Shown here: piece after piece, positions 12,651 through 23,825 of the stretch
How the letters are laid out: the number at the start of each line of letters is the position of its first letter
How positions within the stretch are numbered: the stretch's first letter is position 1
Assembly (NCBI GenBank): GCA_001599915.1
Contig: BCIG01000011.1
Span: 62,001 to 126,000 of the forward strand
From: Symbiotaphrina buchneri
Lineage: Eukaryota; Ascomycota; Symbiotaphrinales; Symbiotaphrinaceae
Length of the DNA stretch: 64,000 nt
Direction: 5' to 3'
Notes under the pieces: generated by a model
The model's database searches: none
What the model was told of the DNA's origin: nothing
The model's input: the letters and a program-made list of their open reading frames with translations, nothing else
Position numbers and translations under genes: made by a program

Positions 12651-13843
12651 ATTGGAGGTTTCCAGATGTGCAACCTTTGGAGCATCCCAGGCGCTCACTG
12701 ATTATATTCAATCCAAATCTCGATGAAGCTGAACACAAAGCAGTTGCCTTGCATCAGAGTGGGTATATATGGTCTAAAAGATAGAGGGCAAGATCCTTAA
12801 ACTCGCTGTTGGTTCCACAATCCTTTTTAGAGCGGGGTTGATGCAGTCCAGCAGCCGTCCATGGATGACCAGGACGAGTGTCGGAATCGACTCTCCGCGG
12901 GCTCTTCCACGGTGAAATGAAGTGGAAAAAAACCAACTCCAGAATGATAACTATTCTAATGATGAGATTTCGAGGAAAAGACCATCAAGGTCATCAACCC
13001 TTTTTCACATCCCATCTGTGACTCTCATACTTTTTGCATGACTGGCCAATGACGAGGGGTTGGCCGGTCCGGCAAAATCGGCACCCCGCTTTGCACTGAC
13101 ATTGGACGACCGGCGCCGGCTCCGGCGGTGACCCAGCCGTCGCATTTGATCAGCTGTTTATCTGCACCCGTTCCTATTGGACTTTCACGACACCGCTCCT
13201 CGCTGTCACGGTGGACCGCATAAGTCAAGTCGTTTCTGAATGGTAGCATACAGTGCTTGCATGGAGGATTGCTTCCAGTGCAGCGTGCATGACATGAAGA
13301 ATGGAAAAGACTGTCAAGGAGAAAAAAAAAGAGTGGCATTCCCTTATCGAGGCAAACATTCCCTACACCCAGAGGTACCTACCGAGCTACAGAGCACCGG
13401 CCTTTCTCGGCAACCTCTAATCGCAGATAAGGCTCCAGTTCGGTTGGACTTGATCCGAGAACTAACTTTGTACCGTACAAACCATGCTCCTACTCCGTAT
13501 AGGGACTGTCGATGCGAGTCAGAGAGATCTGCGACCCGCTGCCCGGATAGGGGCAACGGTTATCGTTTATCTAAAACTACCCTTGTTTATCGTCTATCAA
13601 TGAATAATTCATTGAACAAGGGCGGAGCTTTGGCCGACCAATCCCATGCATTCGACCAGGATGTTGAAGGCACGCCTGGAATATACCCGTGCGGCCAAGC
13701 ACCGATCAGCACTCTATGCCGAAGATTGTCCGATTAAAAGGGCTCCTATGAAAGGACTCAATGACCCGGTATTCATGATAGACGATGCGCCTGCGGTCCG
13801 GGCCATGTTATTGTAATTTTTCTTTGCTTGAAGAGACTGCACA
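12651..13843. other. Divergent promoter region between two transporters
   Basis: This 1.2-kb stretch lies between the start codons of two head-to-head MFS genes. The open frames inside (for example 13240-13737) have no recognisable domain and look like chance. A large inverted repeat at 13580-13622 is listed separately. Confidence 0.5.
13580..13622. promoter_or_regulatory. Nested inverted repeat in transporter promoter
   Basis: CCCTTGTT at 13580-13587 is repeated inverted as AACAAGGG at 13615-13622. Between them, at 13597-13615, lies the perfect odd palindrome TCAATGAATAATTCATTGA (9-bp arms around one A). It sits about 220 bp upstream of the rightward transporter start. It could be a dimeric regulator site or a hairpin; the binding factor is unknown. 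Confidence 0.5.
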
Positions 13844-15924
13844 ATGGCCTTTGCTCGTGGAAATCATCCGCATATTGACTACGATGCCATTCCAGGAACG
13901 GTCCATTTGGTTGGTCAGTTTCCAGTTGCCCGGCGCAAACCCTATATGTCTCCCGTGCTTACAATCAGGCAGATCTCCAAGGGACGATGCATGCTGTCCA
14001 TGCGGCAGGGAGACAGCATGATATTGTTCTAATCCCCAGACCTTCCAATGACCCGGACGACCCCCTGCGTTGGTCCTACAGGCGCAAGCTCCTCTCCACC
14101 AGTTGCATGTGCATGTAATGAATAGCGTCTAAGCCGTAAGGGAGAGAAATTGTTGCTAAAGAGTGGTTTCCAGGTACACGTTGATGATTGGCATTGCCTC
14201 TGCTGCAATATACTCCATCCTTGAACCCATATCGGACGAGACGGGTCTCAATCTGGGCGATCTCAACGCAGGAACTGGTTACATGGTAAGTACTCCCTCG
14301 ACCTGGGTTATGTCCGTCAGAGCCGCGGCTGACCTTTTGTTCAGTTCTTATTCTTTGGGTGGGGATGCTTGGTATGGCAGCCGCTTGCGCTCCAGTATGG
14401 AAAGCGGCCTGTATATCTGTTCTCAACATTGGCAACTATAGTATTTCCCCTCTGCGCATCACGTATGAACAGAAAACAAGCTAATATACACAAAGGCCAT
14501 CATGATCTGGGCCCCTTATACCAAGACAAACGGGCAGTGGATTGCCAACAAAATCCTTCAGGGGTTCTTCGGCGCTCCAATCGAGAGTCTCTGTGAAATA
14601 TCCGTAGCAGACATTGTGAGAATGCCGAGATTGCTTACCCCTGGACGTCTCACCTGACAATAGTCTTAGTGGTATACGCACGAGAGAGGCGGTTGGATGG
14701 GACTTTATGCCTTCATGCTCGCAGGAAGCAACTTCCTCGCGCCGCTCCTTGCAGGTTTCATCAATGACGGCCAGGGTTGGAAGTGGGTATTATACTGGTG
14801 TGCCATCTTCTGTGGCATAGCCTTCGTCTATCTGTTCTTCCTTATGGAAGAGAACTTCGACCGGAAACCACTCAATGCTGAAGATGATTCTCCTGTCGAG
14901 AGCAGCGCTGCGTCGGCTACAGAGCCTCAAAATGGAGACGTGGAGAAGAGAGTGGCACAAGATATTGCGGATCCAACTACGGCCCCCGGAGCCGTAGAAG
15001 GATACAAGAAGAAAACATACTTTGACAAACTCAGACTTCTAGACAGGCCCCGGCCCTTCACCCTGTTCCAGATGATGTGGAGACCACTGTCACTGTTCAG
15101 CTTCCCAGTTGTCTGTTACGCCGGCTTCTCGTATGGATCGAATTTGGTCTGGTTCAACGTATTGAATGGCACCGCCTCCTTGATCCTTGCTGGACCACCA
15201 TACAACTTCCCTTCCTCGATGGTCGGCTTGTCGTACATTTCCCCAATCATAGGCGTGGCACTCAGGTAAGTTTGTCCGCCTTCTTTTGGTCACGACTGCT
15301 GACCAGATCGTCAGCTCCCTGTATACTGGGAAGTTCGGTGATTGGCTTGTCATCAAGATGGCTCGTCGAAACAATGGTATAATGGAGCCGGAACATCGTC
15401 TTTGGCTTTTCATAGTTTCCATCGTACTCATTCCCTTCTCCCTTATCCTCTGGGGAGTGGGTGCTGCTCACCACGGTAAGCATTGGTGCCAAGGTCTAGA
15501 CAGGAAGGGGCTTACTGTATGCCAGTCCATTGGTTCGGTCTGATATTCGCCATGGGCGTACTCGCCTTTGTCATCACCATTGGCATCCAAGCCTCCGTGT
15601 CCTACTGTGTGGATAGCTATAAGGATCTCTCCGGAGAAGGGCTAGTGACGGTCATCATCATCAGGAACACCATGAGCTTTGCAGTCGGCTATGGGTAAGG
15701 TCATCCCTGACTATATAGCCCGAGCAAAGACTGACGTCGCTAGTATCACTCCTTGGGTCACCAACATGGGGTATCAGAACTGCTTTCTGGTGGCGGCCTT
15801 TGTCGGTATGGCTCAGGTCTTCACAATCTTCATCTTCATCAAGTGGGGAAAGGGATGGAGGGACCAGACGAAGCACCGTTACTGGGGATATGTCGAGAAG
15901 TCCGGCCATCTTGGAACCCATTAG
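13844..15924 (+). CDS. Major facilitator superfamily transporter, Hol1-like (DHA1 type)
   Basis: Nine exons: 13844-13909, 13969-14114, 14174-14285, 14345-14440, 14496-14615, 14670-15265, 15315-15475, 15526-15694 and 15744-15924. Every junction keeps frame. The protein opens MAFARGNHPHIDYDAIPGTVHL and carries the conserved pre-membrane block RPSNDPDDPLRWSYRRK. Helix-rich sequence follows with NKILQGFFGAPIESLCEISV, HERGGWMGLYAFMLAGSNF, a long cytosolic loop with acidic and Lys-rich parts, and GYGITPWVTNMGYQNCF near the end. This pattern matches the fungal Hol1/multidrug-resistance-like carriers I know. The substrate (polyamine, cation or drug) cannot be read from sequence. It is divergent from the transporter on the left. 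The first exon and its GTTGGT donor are the least certain part. Confidence 0.85.
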
Positions 15925-16532
15925 ATCTGGGCAGAACTAGACCGCGCTCGGGTATGGTAGGTAGAGGCAAGCTGTAGATTTTCTGAATCATATAGATATT
16001 AGATTAATCGGATTGCGAGCGAGATGGAAGCCACAACACTATAGTAGCATCATATCTCGGCCAGCTGTAGGGTATATTGATCACTTCGTTCAGACGATTG
16101 AGTATATTGAATAACGCGTAATCAGATCTAATGACGGAGAGAGCTCTGGACAATTGCCTAGGTGGCTTATATCCCAGATCCAGTGCCGGCCACAGATAGG
16201 TAGGCCAGTCGTTGGCTCGCCTCCAGAAGTCTTTCAACTTGCGTGTAGATCTGGGCTAGCTGCATTAGGATAAAGACAAACAAAGGAAAACGCCAAATGC
16301 GCGCCCTCCAAAGCTTAATCTACCTTAATTCCATCTAAATTGATCGCAGGTCCAGACGCGCCGCCCACACTGCTTCGCACTACTTACAGACTCAGAGTCC
16401 CTTAAGGTTACTCACTGGTATGAAACAGTGGCCTAGTACCCATCTTTAGATTTGTTTGCGAGTTCATAAGGCAATCTGCGAAATCATACATCTCCATGCC
16501 TGCTCATCCGGCCTCGACATTGGTCGAGATCA
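15925..16532. other. Intergenic, no gene seen
   Basis: This 608-bp stretch runs between the Hol1-like transporter and mus81. It should contain the transporter 3' UTR and the mus81 promoter. I see no conserved frame, RNA gene or clear repeat. Confidence 0.5.
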
Positions 16533-18599
16533 ATGGCCGACCAATGCGCGAACCCACTACTCCTCAATTGGCTCGGAGAATGGCTAGAGACGGCCAGGCA
16601 TCAGAACTCAAAGGGCATAACAACCTACAAGAAGGCTTATGATTCTATGAAGGCATGCCCATTGACCTTCACGCACCCATCTGAGGCCGCTCAACTCCAT
16701 GGCCTTGGCCCGAAATTGTGTGATCGTCTTACCGAAAAGCTAAAGGCACACTGCGTGGAGAATGGCTTACCGATGCCGGAGCCTCCTCATAAGGCGAAGA
16801 AAAGATCCGCTGACGGTTCTGCGGATGCTCCGGCCAAGAAACCGCGGAAGCCGAGGCCGTATGTGCCCAGCTACCGCTCAGGGCCCTATGCTTTATTGTT
16901 CGGGCTCTCCTCCCTTGAACCGGACTCGTCCAGTGGAATGACCAAGTCGGAATTGGTGGCAGCAGCTCAACCATACTGCGATTCGTCCTTCACAGCCCCA
17001 AGCGATCCAAACAGCTTTTATACGGCCTGGAGCTCGATGAAAACATTGATGAACAAGGATCTGGTATACGAGCGAGGCCGGCCATTGCGACGATATGCGT
17101 TGACCGAAGAGGGTTGGGAGGTCGCAAAAAGCCTGAGGGCTACTGCTGCTGGCACCGCTTCCGCTACGTCGCGAGAGAAACAGAACGAAAGGGGACAGGT
17201 TCCCCCAAGGAGATTAGAACCATTGGCGGCGCCACCAGCAAGTGCTTCTGATAGGCCAAATGGACATGGTATCCCACGGGCGGAGAAGTCCTCAACCCCG
17301 ACAAGCCAGCCACTGGACAAAAATGCGGGAAATCGAGCGGCGCTCAGCAGGGCTTACAGCGTCCACTGCGAAACGAATGCGCATGATCCCGACTTCATGG
17401 AGATTCTCTCCAGCCCGCCATCTAGACTCCCCCCGCGCACTTTTGAAAGTGCCGACCTGAATTCGCGTTCAAGATCTCCCGGCAAGAATGGGCATGTACC
17501 CCTCAGGCCTGGGGACGTTATCACTGATCGCGCAGACCGCCGCGGAAATGCTGCCCCCGAAGCTTCCGATTTCAGTCCGATTGTCTTGTCACCCGGAAGC
17601 TTCTCTGTACAATTGGTTTTGGATAACCGCGAGATTCGAGCCAAGGACGACCGGGATTACTTTCAAGAACAGCTCGTCTCGAAGGGTGTCAAACCAATTA
17701 TGCGAAGTATGGAATTGGGAGATGCGATGTGGGTTGCTAAGTGTAACGACCCTGCGTTGCTCAGTCGCCATGGCGAAGAAGGAGACGAAGTTGTATTGGA
17801 CTGGATTGTGGAACGCAAACGACTGGACGATCTCATTGGGAGCATTAAGGACGGCAGGTTCCACGAACAAAAGGTGACCCTCATCGGTCCTGCAAGATCA
17901 AAGTGTGGAAAGGCTGACATATGCAGTTCCGGCTTCGTAAAACGGGCCTGAAAAACATCATCTACATTATTGAAGAGATATCCTTGACTTCCGAGATAGT
18001 ATCCAAGTACGGAGCAGCTGTCGAATCGGCGATTGCCTCAACCCAAGTCGTCAATGGCTTCTTCGTGAAAAAGACCCAGAAAGCGGACGACACCATCGGG
18101 TATCTGGCACGGATGACCACGCTTCTCAAAAGCATTTATGAGGTATAATGCCCGCGGGCGTCAGAAAAGAAAGAGCGAAAAGGCTGACATCGTGCAGTCG
18201 CAACCGCTCTACCTCGTGCCTACCCGGATCCTAACACCGCAGAATCACCTCCCTCTCCTTAACCAGCGTCGGGCCAAAGACCCGTCGCACTCATATCACC
18301 TCACATATCCCGCCTTTTCTTCCTTGGCGTCAAAGTCGGATTTCCTTACATTGAGAGATGTCTTCTTGAAAATGCTGATGTGCACGCGAGGTATTACTGG
18401 GGACAAAGCATTTGAGGTTCAGAAGCGCTGGCGGACGCCGAGAGAATTCATCGAGGCATTCGAGGCTTGTGGGCCGGGAGAAGCAGGCAAGAGCAAACGA
18501 AGAAGCATGCTGAGCAACGAGATGGAGTCTTTGGTCGGAAGAAAGAAGATAGGGAAAGCACTGAGTGCAAAGGTAGCGGAAGTGTGGTCTACTGTATGA
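16533..18599 (+). CDS. mus81: Mus81 structure-specific endonuclease subunit
   Basis: Three exons: 16533-17873, 17927-18142 and 18198-18599; 652 residues. With an Eme1 partner it cuts branched DNA such as 3' flaps, replication forks and nicked Holliday junctions during recombination repair in the nucleus. The N-terminal helix-hairpin-helix region shows NWLGEWLETA, TYKKAYDSMKACPLTF and LHGLGPKLCDRL. A winged-helix-like segment follows (PYVPSYRSGPYALLFGL). The middle is Ser/Pro-rich linker. The ERCC4/XPF-type nuclease domain begins LVLDNREIRAKDDRDYF and holds the catalytic ERKRLDDL motif (core ERKxxxD), GDAMWV and GSIKDGRFHEQKFRLRKTG. The C-terminal helix-hairpin-helix part includes DVFLKMLMCTRGITGDKAFEVQ. 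Both introns fall in the nuclease and C-terminal part. The gene looks intact. Confidence 0.93.
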
Positions 18600-19220
18600 G
18601 GAAGCGGTTATGCGTGGTGGTGTTTTCCCTTTGAATATATTGATACCCTACATCTACAATAGCATAGTACTTAGAGTTGTTTCTTTTACGACAGTCAACC
18701 ACCTTGGCTTCACCGCAATCATGAGAAGCAGAAGAGTGAACCGTGAGCCAGAATAGATACTGATGCTTATTGTTGCCTTGTTCACTGCGCTCGATGCCTG
18801 TGAATTGAGGCAGAGTGTATCGACATATCCAGTACAGTAAGGTAGTAAGTAAATTGAACTCAAGATTAACTGCCAGAAAAGTCGTTGCGTGCTTTCGGGT
18901 TCGAACAGTCGACTCGCGACGACTTGGCAGGCTAGTCCCGATTTGGCTGATTCACTCAATGCGGCGCAGAAGCGAAAAAAAGCGGTGCCCCTCACCCACT
19001 AAGCCAAACCTCCCACCATCCACCATCCACATTTCTCCAAGAGATCCCATCACCAGCCTTGCGCATACTTCCTAATACGGACATTATTGCAGTGCTTTAA
19101 CTTGCATTATCACTATTGTTTTGCAGCGGTATCGCCGGCACATGTGATATTGCTGCTGATTCACCATCTGGCCTGAGAGACAGACGAGCAGCCGATGAGC
19201 CCTCGACGCTACGACTAGTC
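18600..19220. other. Intergenic, no gene seen
   Basis: This 621-bp stretch lies between mus81 and brf1. On the minus strand at about 18890-19010 there are an A-box-like and a B-box-like stretch, but they do not fold into a tRNA (see rejected items). The rest is probably the brf1 promoter and 5' UTR. Confidence 0.5.
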
Positions 19221-21470
19221 ATGTCTTCCGCCCGCGCTCCCAAGCCCGTTCAGCGGCTGCGGAGCATCAAGAACCCTCCGCCCCCTCCCCGACGAACCCA
19301 GCAGAAAGCCAGTACAAAGACTTGCCCGAACCCGTCATGTCCGAACCCGAAGCTGGAAGACATCGACGGCAAGCGCGTCTGTGTGACCTGTGGTTCGCTC
19401 GTCAGCGACTCGAACATTGTCTCCGAGGTCACTTTTGGTGAGACATCCTCAGGAGCCGCCGTCATCCAAGGTAGCTATGTTGGAGCCGACCAAAGCCATG
19501 CACGCAGTTTGGGCTCGTCGTTCAAGAGGATGGGGGGTATGGAAAGCCGAGAGATTACGGATCAAAATGGTACTGTCTTCTGCCTTTCCCCTTGGAGGAT
19601 GAGACATGCTAATAACCACGCCTACAGGCAAGAGATACATCAATCAGTTAGCTGCGGCTCTCCACATTCCCCAATCGACAGCCGATATGGCATTTCAAGT
19701 GTATAAGCTGGCCGTTGGCATCAATTTCATACAAGGAAGGAGGACGAAGAACGTTGCAGCTGTCTGTCTTTACATCGCTTGCCGAAAACAAGAGAGGAAT
19801 CAACACTTATTGATTGACTTTTCTGATATACTTCATGTACGTCCAGAAGATAAACTCCATGGGGCTGATGGCTAACTGATGCAAAGGTCAATGTTTTCAA
19901 ACTTGGTCAGACATTCAAAGCGCTCCTGAAAGAGAGTCCAATAGCAGGAGTCAATCCCGTTTTGGCGGAGGATCTGGTCTATCGATTTGCACAAAAGTTG
20001 GAGTTTGGAGACAAGACGATGCGTGTGGCATCAGATGCAGCTTACATTGTCAAGAGAATGGACCGTGACTGGATGACGGTGGGACGAAGCCCTTCCGGTA
20101 TTTGCGGAGCCAGCTTGATCCTCGCTGCACGAATGAATAACTTCCGGAGAAGTGTACGCGAGGTTGTCTACATCGTCAAAGTGACGGACTTGACGATTCA
20201 AAAGCGGCTGGAGGAGTTCAAGGTCACGGAAAGCAGCAATTTGACCGTGGAGCAATTTCGAGTCATTGACCTGGAGCGGCAAACCGACCCCCCAGCGTAC
20301 TATCGACAGCAGGAGGGCTACAACAAGAAAAAGAGGAAGCGCGGGATGCAGCTGGGTGAAGATGAGCCACAAGGTGGCCAAGATCAAACACAGAGCAGCC
20401 GTGAGCCAACAGCTTCACGCGCCGATTCTGCAGCACCAAGTTCGCAAACGGTCAGGAGGGATGCTGACGGATTCGCGATTCCCGAGATCCCTATAGACCC
20501 GGCACTCTTGGCCGAGTCGGAGAACCAAGGGAACACCACGACTTCTTCAGCTGCATTAAGCAAAGAAGATTCCCCGGAACCAGAGCGTACACCCGAGGGC
20601 GAGCTGAAGATCGTGCGGCCTCGTGGTCGTCCCCCAAAGGGAGGCTGGCCCAAACCCCAAGTGTCTCCCGCCGACCTTGCTGTCGAATCAGCCATTGAAT
20701 CGGAGGTCACGCACTACTTGAACGACCCAAGCACGAAGCAGCATGCTGATGCTTATAGTGCTTCCCTTCAGCAGGCATCCGCACTGGCTCGGGCTGTCCG
20801 CGGAGAAGCGAGTGTCAGTGATAGCGAAGAAATTGACGAAGAGGAGTTTGCGGACGATCCTGAGGTTGCTAATTGTCTGTTGTCCCCTGAAGAGGTTGAG
20901 ATCAAAGAGCGCATCTGGGTGCATGAGAACAAGGACTACCTCCGGGAACAGCAGGTGAAGATGTTGCGGAAGAAGATGGAAGAGGAGAGCGGCGCAGCGG
21001 CAAGGAAAGTGAAGCGCAGAAGGCAGAAGAAAGGCAGGATTGGTGAAGGTGCTGGTGACGGGAGTGAGGCCAGCAGTCCGGCCGAAGCAGCACAGGCGAT
21101 GATGCAGCGCCGCGGATTTAGTAAGAAGATCAACTACAAGGCGATCGAGAACCTGTTCGACCGGAACAAGGGGAGGAGTGGAAGCACCAGCAGCGAAGGC
21201 AAGAGCAACATCGGCAGCCCAGCACTCTCTGCGCGCTCGGGTGACGAGGGTGAGGCGGATTCGGCGGCACCTGCTAAACGCATGCGTCTGGACCGGAATC
21301 GGGACCCTATGGTGGAAATCGTTGGCACGACCGAGGACATTGACGAGGCGCTGGGCGAGCCGGGGATGGAGGACGACGAGGATGAGGTCGACGACGAGGA
21401 GATCTTCGATGCGGCTCTCGGTGACGCTGTCGATGATGCTGTCGAGGAGGCTACGGGATATTATGACTGA
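19221..21470 (+). CDS. brf1: Brf1, TFIIB-related subunit of RNA polymerase III factor TFIIIB
   Basis: Three exons: 19221-19569, 19628-19836 and 19887-21470; 713 residues. Brf1 bridges TBP and Pol III at tRNA and 5S genes. An N-terminal zinc ribbon (CPNPSCPNPKLEDIDGKR, then VCVTCG) is followed by two cyclin-like repeats. The first contains KRYINQLAAALHIPQSTADMA and VAAVCLYIACRKQ; the second contains GRSPSGICGASLILAARMNNF. The long acidic C-terminal part holds the conserved Brf1 homology block EEFADDPEVANCLLSPEEVE and KERIWVHENKDYLREQQ, then poly-acidic sequence to the end. The 19221 ATG was chosen as the first ATG in frame before the ribbon. The first intron joins DQNG to KRYIN. Confidence 0.93.
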
Positions 21471-21905
21471 TCTGCTCTAAATCTTGCTTGGGCGATTTCT
21501 GTTGGCTCGGGGTTGCCGGGCGTTACGATATGGCTTCACTGGCTTGGCTCATGCATCTTCTTCGGCGCGAACTGGCTACGACTTCAAGGGAATACGGAGT
21601 CACTGCTACCAAATCGGCATGGTAGGGAGATTCGAAGGCCTGTGGTGTTATCTTTCTGTCTTGGCCAGCAAAAGCTGCCAGTCTCAATGGAATGGTCATT
21701 GACCTGATGTACATTTGGAGCTCCAAGCTCGCGTCCCTTAACGCCAAACGTCTGAAATGACACATGCCATGTTTGCACGAATGACTGTTATCCCTTTTTG
21801 ATGCTCCGTATTTGCCCTCCAAACGCCAATCTCATATCCCACATAGAACTCACGCCTGTACACATACACCACATTCCCCTTATCGTTAACTGTCGCCATA
21901 CCGCG
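21471..21905. other. Intergenic between convergent genes
   Basis: This 435-bp gap separates the 3' ends of brf1 and the PHD-finger gene. It is probably filled by two 3' UTRs. No further gene is visible. Confidence 0.5.
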
Positions 21906-23550
21906 CTACGCCGCGCTCTTCAAAACAGCTGGCTCCCCTCCGCCAGCCAGAGACTTGTCGTATGTGTGACTGAAGACGAAATGATTATCGTCTACAAGCC
22001 AGTCGATGTCTTCAGACTCTGGAGGCAATGGGATGCCATTGCCTGGTTTCGGATACGCCGCAATCATCTGCTCTTCGACCATGTCATCCACCTCCTCTTC
22101 GTCAGGGGTCACCGGATCATGTCCATTGGTAGCTGTCAGCTTAGATGAGCTTTCTGCCTTAAGACTAGCCTTCAGATCGCCAGGAAATATGGGAAGGGAA
22201 CGGTTGATATTGCTGATCTCAATTAAGAGCGAGACCAGTTGTGCATGTGGGAGATTGGAGAGATATTGTCGTTTCTAAAGACAAGACATCCTGTTAGCAT
22301 GACCAGACAATAATAACCACGGGATGTGATAGGACGGCATACCTCGTCAGGGGTAAGATCCTGACCACCAACCCTCCCTTCTAGCGAAATTGTGCTCGTA
22401 GGATCGATCTTTCTGCACCCACCGCAGAACCATTGCTTCCTCTCGTCCTTGACCACCTTGGCGCTGATGGGCGGATCATGACAGTACTGGTGGTACGGAG
22501 TGTTACACCCATCACAGAAGACAATGGCGTTGCTGGGCGGACTGAAACTCCTCTCGCACGTCTTGCAGACTGTGGGGTCAATACGGCGTCGCTTGCCCCG
22601 GAGCGAAGACGCGGGCGTGTTGGACGTCGAAGGAGAAGGGAGCGCAGGGGCGTATTGCAAGGGGCGATTGACCTCCCGTCCGGACTTTGTCTGGGTTGGA
22701 AGGTGGAGTGAGGCATCGGAATCTTCAGAGCCCTATGGTCCCAAGGAATAAGTCAGCCATGAAATCGCTCTGTAAGAAGAACGAAAAGCACACAACAGGA
22801 CCAGACACATACATCGTCGTCCTCGCCATCATCGTCTCCCCGTTTTCGTTTCCCTCCTCTTCCCCTTCCCGGCCCTCCTCGACCACGACCACGACCTCGT
22901 CCCCGTCCCCTGCCCCTACCTCGGCCTCGTCCTGGGCCCGATGCAGGACTTTGCGCCTCGCCCGCAGCGCTCGCGACCTCAACTATCTTAGGCGCGCTGG
23001 TATCCGAGGCTTTCAGCGACCCTTCTCCGCCTCCTCTAACGCCTCTGCGACCTCTCGTAGATTCCGTCGAGCTGGGCGCCGGCAGCTTGTCCGCGGTGAC
23101 CATCGCTTTGAGCACCGACTCGCGCGCCGCCTCCCACCCCGGCACGCTGCCCGCGCCGGCATTTCGCGCATTGACCCGCGCGAGGATCTCTTCCGTCGTC
23201 TGAGAGTATTTGGGGTATGCTGGGGCGCCCGCCGCCGGTGTGGGGATGTTCTTTGAAGCCACCACCCCCGCGGGAACGGCAGCCGGAGCGTCTGCGGCCT
23301 TGGGTCCCGCAGACCCCTTAGCGGGCCGCGCAAAGCCACCAGCTGCTATGCCCCTGGAGGGACTACTGGGAGTATTCCCCATTTGCGGTTGCGGGATCAG
23401 GCGGATTGTGTGTGGTGGGTCTTGCGGTTGCGGCGGCTGCGAGAGCGGGTTGTTGGGGCCGCGGGTGGAGGAGGCAGGGAGGATGGCGACGGGATCTGGG
23501 GGTTTGGAAGGGACAATGGAATTGGACGGCGACATTTTGGGCGGATCCAT
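21906..23550 (-). CDS. PHD-finger protein with RG-rich linker
   Basis: Three exons: 23550-22813, 22732-22343 and 22274-21906; 498 residues. The N-terminal half is Pro/Ala-rich. It includes a short conserved-looking helix (QTTEEILARVNARNAGAGSV) and a run of Arg-Gly repeats ending in a basic KRKRG stretch, likely for RNA binding or nuclear import. The PHD finger lies at about residues 300-350: CKTCERSFSPPSNAIVFCDG, then CNTPYHQYCHDPPIS and WFCGGC, a C4-H-C3 pattern. The C-terminal part has LSNLPHAQLVSLLIEI and an acidic end (TPDEEEVDDMVEEQMIAAYP). It is probably a chromatin reader; I do not recognise the complex. Start 23550 (MDPPKMSP) is the first ATG in frame; 23535 is the alternative. Confidence 0.8.
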
Positions 23551-23825
23551 CGAAGCCCGGTCATACGTTCTTACAAGAGTGAGGAGCAAACGGTTTCACG
23601 AACAGTCGTCGGCGAGAGGCGTGAAGGCAAGCACACCCTTGCACCTCCACATTATCATTAACTAAGATAGGCAAGGTCTCAACTGCCGCCAAGATCAAAT
23701 GGCAAGGCTGAGCCCTGATCGTATCGGTATCTCGTAGCAATACACCGGGACTCCATCATCATTTCTTACAGAGCGGCTTAACTACCAACCCAGTACGTCC
23801 ACACCCATATCATATCGCCAGCCAG

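Noticed and set aside
13240-13737. 165-codon open frame between the two transporters
   Set aside because: No recognisable domain; it lies in a divergent promoter and overlaps the inverted repeat. It looks like chance.
18890-19010. Possible tRNA on the minus strand with an A-box-like (GGCTTAGTGGG) and a B-box-like (GTTCGAACCC) stretch
   Set aside because: The D stem and T stem do not pair and the acceptor ends do not match, so no cloverleaf forms.
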